Shown in pieces: positions 3,867 through 6,304 of a DNA stretch of 6,304 nt. The stretch's first letter is position 1. Each line of letters opens with the position of its first letter. This DNA is from Candidatus Nanoanaerosalina archaeon (GTDB lineage: Archaea; Nanohalarchaeota; Nanosalinia; Nanosalinales; Nanoanaerosalinaceae): NCBI GenBank assembly GCA_022729285.1, contig JALDAI010000046.1, positions 1 to 6,304 of the forward strand, in the 5' to 3' direction. The position numbers were made by a program, and so were the translations under genes. Below the pieces are notes generated by a model, which saw nothing but the letters and a program-made list of their open reading frames with translations, was not told the DNA's origin and searched no databases.

Positions 3867-5002
3867 AGATAGATTTAGACGATTTAAGTAGGTACAGTAA
3901 GCTTTATGATCTTAAAAAAATCAGATACGATGAGAAAGTATCAGAAGAATTTTTTGAGTACTGTAAAACAGATCGAAGGTTTGTAGTGGTGACTGTTTGT
4001 AACAGGAAAGGAGAGGTACTTTTCATCCGAGATTTTAACAGGAACGTTGGTTGGGAGCTTCCGGGAGGTTTTGTAAACGAGGATTTTTCGGTAATTGAAA
4101 CGATAAATCGTATAGTTAGAAGGGAGGTAGGTACTGAGATAGATGTTGTGGAACCTATCACAATTATTGAAAATTGTTTTATGAACGGTGTTGATAAGTA
4201 TACTCATAAGGGTTTAGGTTTTGTTGCTATAACGGAATCTGAAAAAATTGAGGATGAAGAAGGCCTTAGAAGATGTTTCTCAAAAAGTATTCCTAAAAAC
4301 ATGGCTTATCAAGACAGGGAAATATTAAAAAATTCAAGAAATTTTATTAAAGAAAAATCAGATACAATACCTATAAATGAGATAGAGAGTAGTAAAGAAA
4401 CAAGTTTTAGGAGAAAGTTACACAGCAAGTTTTTAAACAAGTACTTTGGCTATAAAGCATCAGAGAAACAAAGAAAAGAGATAATAAAGAAGATAGACTT
4501 CAGTCCAAATACGGTTCTTGATGCGGCCTGTGGTAAAGATAAAACATTATTTAAGATAAAAGAGATATTTGAACCTGAAATATGTGTTGCTAATGATGTT
4601 TCTTGGGAAAAAATTTCCCGGCTTAAAGAACTAAAAAAAGAGGAAAATGTAGTATTTACTAACCATGATATAAAGAATTTCCCGTTTAAACAAAAATTTG
4701 ATTTGATACTTTTCAAAAACTCTCTTCACCATATAGAAAAAGAGAAACAAGAAAAAGTTCTTAAGAAATTATCGGAAAAATGTAAAGTTCTATTAGTAGT
4801 AGATGTTAAGAACCCTAAAAAAAGTAGCTTAAAATCAAAGGTTTGGAACTGGTATTATAGAAATATACTTGATGATCAAGGAGAGGATTTCCTTGATTTT
4901 TCAGAGTTTAAAGAAGTATTAAAATCGCTTAAAGGTTCAAAAGAGTTTGATTGTTTTGAAACTGTTAAAGGACAGTACATGATTGGTAAGGTAAATAAGT
5001 AG
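3860..5002 (+). CDS. Nudix domain fused to a class I SAM-dependent methyltransferase
   Basis: 380 residues in two domains. At about 38-165 lies a Nudix fold (RFVVVTVCNRKGEVLFIRD, then WELPGGF at 65-71). At about 185-380 lies a Rossmann methyltransferase: VLDAACG at 219-225 (SAM loop), acidic Asp246 ending strand 2, NHDIKNFPF at 268-276, FDLILFKNSLHHI at 280-292, and VLLVVDVKNP. The Nudix box is degenerate: aligned to G-x5-E-x7-REUxEExGU, only the last Glu (E89), Arg84 and the glycines remain, while the other acidic positions are Phe76, Ile85 and Arg88. Hydrolysis is therefore doubtful; it may bind a nucleotide-linked substrate for the methyltransferase. The GTG start has no in-frame alternative until Met108. 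It lies 42 bases after the kinase, and coupling is likely. It is very AT-rich. The methylated substrate is unknown. Confidence 0.85.
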   Translation: MLKIDLDDLSRYSKLYDLKKIRYDEKVSEEFFEYCKTDRRFVVVTVCNRKGEVLFIRDFNRNVGWELPGGFVNEDFSVIETINRIVRREVGTEIDVVEPITIIENCFMNGVDKYTHKGLGFVAITESEKIEDEEGLRRCFSKSIPKNMAYQDREILKNSRNFIKEKSDTIPINEIESSKETSFRRKLHSKFLNKYFGYKASEKQRKEIIKKIDFSPNTVLDAACGKDKTLFKIKEIFEPEICVANDVSWEKISRLKELKKEENVVFTNHDIKNFPFKQKFDLILFKNSLHHIEKEKQEKVLKKLSEKCKVLLVVDVKNPKKSSLKSKVWNWYYRNILDDQGEDFLDFSEFKEVLKSLKGSKEFDCFETVKGQYMIGKVNK

Positions 5003-5095
5003 TGGATTTAGATTTTGTTAGTAGATGGTCAAACAAAACTCATAACGGTTGATAGGTTGTAAACCATTTAATTTAAATCATCAAAAGGTATTACA
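5003..5095 (+). promoter_or_regulatory. Intergenic region with candidate promoter of the CYTH gene
   Basis: The 93-base gap has no gene. CATTTAATTTAAATC at 5065-5079 places a TATA-like element about 21-26 bases before the ATG at 5096. Together with the absence of a good Shine-Dalgarno (only AAGGT), this suggests separate, leaderless transcription. No clear hairpin terminator for the upstream gene was seen. Confidence 0.35.
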
Positions 5096-5659
5096 ATGAC
5101 AAAGTTAAATGAAGTTGAGATCAAGGTAAAGTTGTCTGAGAAAGATGTTAGAACGGTTGAGCAAAAATTGTTTGAAGAAGGTTCTAAAAAAATCACTGAG
5201 ACAGATACTTACTTTACAGCTTCTGTAAGGGATTTCATGGAGACCAACGAGTGTCTTAGAATCAGGAAGAGGGATGGAGAACCTCTGGAACTGACTTACA
5301 AGGGAAAGACCACAAAGGAGATGAGGGATAAGAACCAGTTCTGGAAGGAGGAGATCGATATACCTGTTGAAAACGTTGAGGATGTCGAACAGTTACTTCT
5401 TGCTATCGGCTGTGAAAAGCTTGTAACGGTTGTTAAAGAAAGAAGGGTGAAGGAGATGGACGGTAAAAAAGTGACGCTTGACACTGTAAAGGAAACCGGG
5501 GCTTTTTTGGAAGTGGAGACCGAGGCAGCTGACAGAGACATCGAGAAAGCAGTGAAGGACAACAAGAAGTTTCTGGAGGAACTGGGACTTGAAAAGATGG
5601 AGGTTGTGAACAAACCCTACAGAGATCTAGTGATGGATTCCAAAGGGATAAACCACTGA
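5096..5659 (+). CDS. cyaB: CYTH-domain protein (class IV adenylate cyclase CyaB / triphosphate hydrolase type)
   Basis: Members bind triphosphate compounds in a beta-tunnel and hydrolyse tripolyphosphate or thiamine triphosphate; some make cAMP. In archaea the triphosphatase role is the more likely, but the sequence does not decide. The 187 residues match the usual length. The signature ExExK is at 6-10 (EVEIK). DTYFT at 37-41, the basic strand CLRIRKR at 53-59, LTYKGK at 66-71, KERR at 114-117, and VTLDTV and FLEVE at 126-141 supply the alternating Lys/Arg and Glu side chains of the tunnel. No extra domain such as CHAD is present. Its GC content is clearly higher than in the two upstream genes, and it has its own promoter, so it is probably not part of their operon. 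Confidence 0.92.
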   Translation: MTKLNEVEIKVKLSEKDVRTVEQKLFEEGSKKITETDTYFTASVRDFMETNECLRIRKRDGEPLELTYKGKTTKEMRDKNQFWKEEIDIPVENVEDVEQLLLAIGCEKLVTVVKERRVKEMDGKKVTLDTVKETGAFLEVETEAADRDIEKAVKDNKKFLEELGLEKMEVVNKPYRDLVMDSKGINH

Positions 5660-5673
5660 AGACAGGGATAAAC
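5644..5673. repeat. 10-base direct repeat across the CYTH stop codon
   Basis: AGGGATAAAC occurs at 5644-5653 and again at 5664-5673, exactly 20 bases apart. The first copy lies in the last codons of the CYTH gene and the second just past its stop. It looks like a small partial duplication; no function is evident. Confidence 0.5.
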
Positions 5674-5844
5674 ACGTTTACAGAGAAGTAGTGGATTTCT
5701 TTAAAGAGGTAGGAAAAAATGGAGTAAGAAGATCCGATATACGGAACACATAGTCTTGAAGGAATTTTTATGGTAAATAACCTAAAATCAGAGTATGGAA
5801 CTCTGAAAACCGTATTCGAAACTGTTTTATGGAAGAAACATTAA
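5661..5844 (+). pseudogene. Broken coding-like frames, possibly gene remnants
   Basis: Two consecutive frames look protein-like but have no good start. Frame one (5652-5753) reads DRDKHVYREVVDFFKEVGKN then GVRRSDIRNT and stops at TAG. Frame two is open from 5728 to TAA at 5842 and reads DPIYGTHSLEGIFMVNNLKS and onward to FETVLWKKH. The GTHSLEGIF string resembles the His-x-x-x-Gly-Ile-Phe step of alkaline-phosphatase-superfamily phosphodiesterases, but this is a weak likeness. No complete gene fits here. Decay of a former gene is the simplest reading, and chance open frames are the alternative. Confidence 0.25.
5825..5830 (+). promoter_or_regulatory. TATA-like box before the glycosylase-like gene
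   Basis: TTTTAT on the plus strand is centred about 26 bases before the ATG at 5854, matching the leaderless spacing seen elsewhere in the window. Short and AT-rich, so modest support. Confidence 0.35.
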
Positions 5845-5853
5845 TCGGTGTAC

Positions 5854-6304
5854 ATGGATAGAGATACTCTTGATGAATCTGATTATCTCGAAATGGCTTT
5901 TGGAGTAAAGAATCTGGATGATCTAAAAGTTAGTGATGATTGTTATCTGCCTGAAGAATTAGAGATTCTTTTTGTGGGTGAGTCACCACCTGAATATAAA
6001 GAGGATTATGGAGGAAAGCCTCCTTACTTTTATAATCCGGCTGATTCGAGCGGTAACCGGCTTTGGAACGGTTTGAAAAAAGGGCTTGATATAGACAAAG
6101 AGGATAAAGAGGAGTTTTTGGAAGAGTTCAAAAAGAAAGGGTATTTCCTCATCGATATTTTCCCGACGTATGAAGCCAAAGAGAAGGTGAAAAACAAGGA
6201 AGGTAATTACAGGGAAATAAAGGCGGAAGTAGTTAACAGGTTCTGTGAGAAGATCAACAAACTGGATTTTGAAAAGATGGTCTTCATACACAAAGGAGGT
6301 ACAA
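5854..6304 (+). CDS. Uracil-DNA-glycosylase-superfamily-like protein (C-terminus beyond window)
   Basis: An ATG at 5854 opens a frame that runs to the right edge: 150 residues with no stop. ILFVGESPP at 38-46 resembles the first active-site strand of uracil-DNA-glycosylase-fold proteins (family motif GE.PG). It is followed by an aromatic loop, YFYNP at 58-62, a conserved-looking LW..L segment at 70-74, and GYFLIDIFPT at 96-105. Those proteins remove uracil or mismatched bases from DNA, but this branch is divergent and its activity is unproven. The second motif (usually HPS near the C-terminus) would lie outside the window. The residues at the edge, MVFIHKGGT, look like the start of another core strand. 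Met14 is an alternative start, but the TATA-like spacing favours 5854. Only GGTG lies upstream as a possible ribosome site. Confidence 0.6.
   Translation, partial: MDRDTLDESDYLEMAFGVKNLDDLKVSDDCYLPEELEILFVGESPPEYKEDYGGKPPYFYNPADSSGNRLWNGLKKGLDIDKEDKEEFLEEFKKKGYFLIDIFPTYEAKEKVKNKEGNYREIKAEVVNRFCEKINKLDFEKMVFIHKGGT

Noticed and set aside
3904..4716. Several 85-88-codon minus-strand ORFs inside the Nudix-methyltransferase gene
   Set aside because: No family features; explained by the antisense of an AT-rich gene.
5296..5675. Long open frames on the minus strand opposite the CYTH gene
   Set aside because: Ser- and Pro-rich shadow translations of a well-supported gene on the other strand.
5983..6291. 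102-codon open frame on the minus strand opposite the glycosylase-like gene
   Set aside because: The plus-strand frame shows recognisable motifs and is open across the whole segment; the minus frame has none.
1..6304. CRISPR arrays, tRNA or rRNA genes, insertion sequences
   Set aside because: No regularly spaced repeats, no cloverleaf-like or rRNA sequence, and no transposase frames or terminal inverted repeats were seen.

Overview
The window looks like archaeal DNA, most likely from a small-genome, moderately AT-rich lineage such as a nanohaloarchaeon or a related DPANN group. This placement is inferred, not proven. The main reasons are an acidic cold-shock protein of the haloarchaeal kind, many very short membrane proteins, and start codons lying about 20-27 bases after TATA-like boxes, as in leaderless archaeal mRNAs. 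No rRNA or tRNA is present to confirm the taxonomy.

Layout, left to right. Positions 1-1007 (minus) hold the N-terminal 335 residues of an aldehyde dehydrogenase. A possible 41-aa protein is divergent from it (1075-1200, plus). A cold-shock protein (1337-1528, minus) follows, with a TATA box, a Shine-Dalgarno site and a candidate hairpin/T-tract terminator. Next is a 55-aa two-helix membrane protein (1598-1765, minus). A SHOCT-domain membrane protein (plus, ending at 2225) has an open frame with no usual start at its N-terminus, and it appears to be split by a one-base frameshift from an upstream fragment at 1846. A two-gene minus-strand operon of a 58-aa membrane protein and a 158-aa membrane protein with a PH-like tail (2904 to 2259) converges on it.

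From about 2930 to 5000 the DNA is clearly more AT-rich (sampled lines about 15-30% GC, against 43-50% in the aldehyde dehydrogenase and CYTH genes). This segment carries a regulatory region with three TTCAGT/ACTGAA half-sites, a thymidylate-kinase-like protein, and a Nudix-methyltransferase fusion whose Nudix box has lost most of its acidic residues. Two small overlapping ORFs sit so that each one's stop overlaps the start of the next large gene, which suggests translational coupling. The segment reads like a compact, possibly acquired, two-enzyme operon acting on a nucleotide or nucleotide-like substrate. It is the most unusual part of the window.

The right end returns to ordinary composition: a CYTH-fold protein (CyaB/ThTPase type, 5096-5659), a short stretch with gene-like broken frames (5660-5850), and the first 150 residues of a protein resembling the uracil-DNA-glycosylase superfamily (5854 to the window edge).
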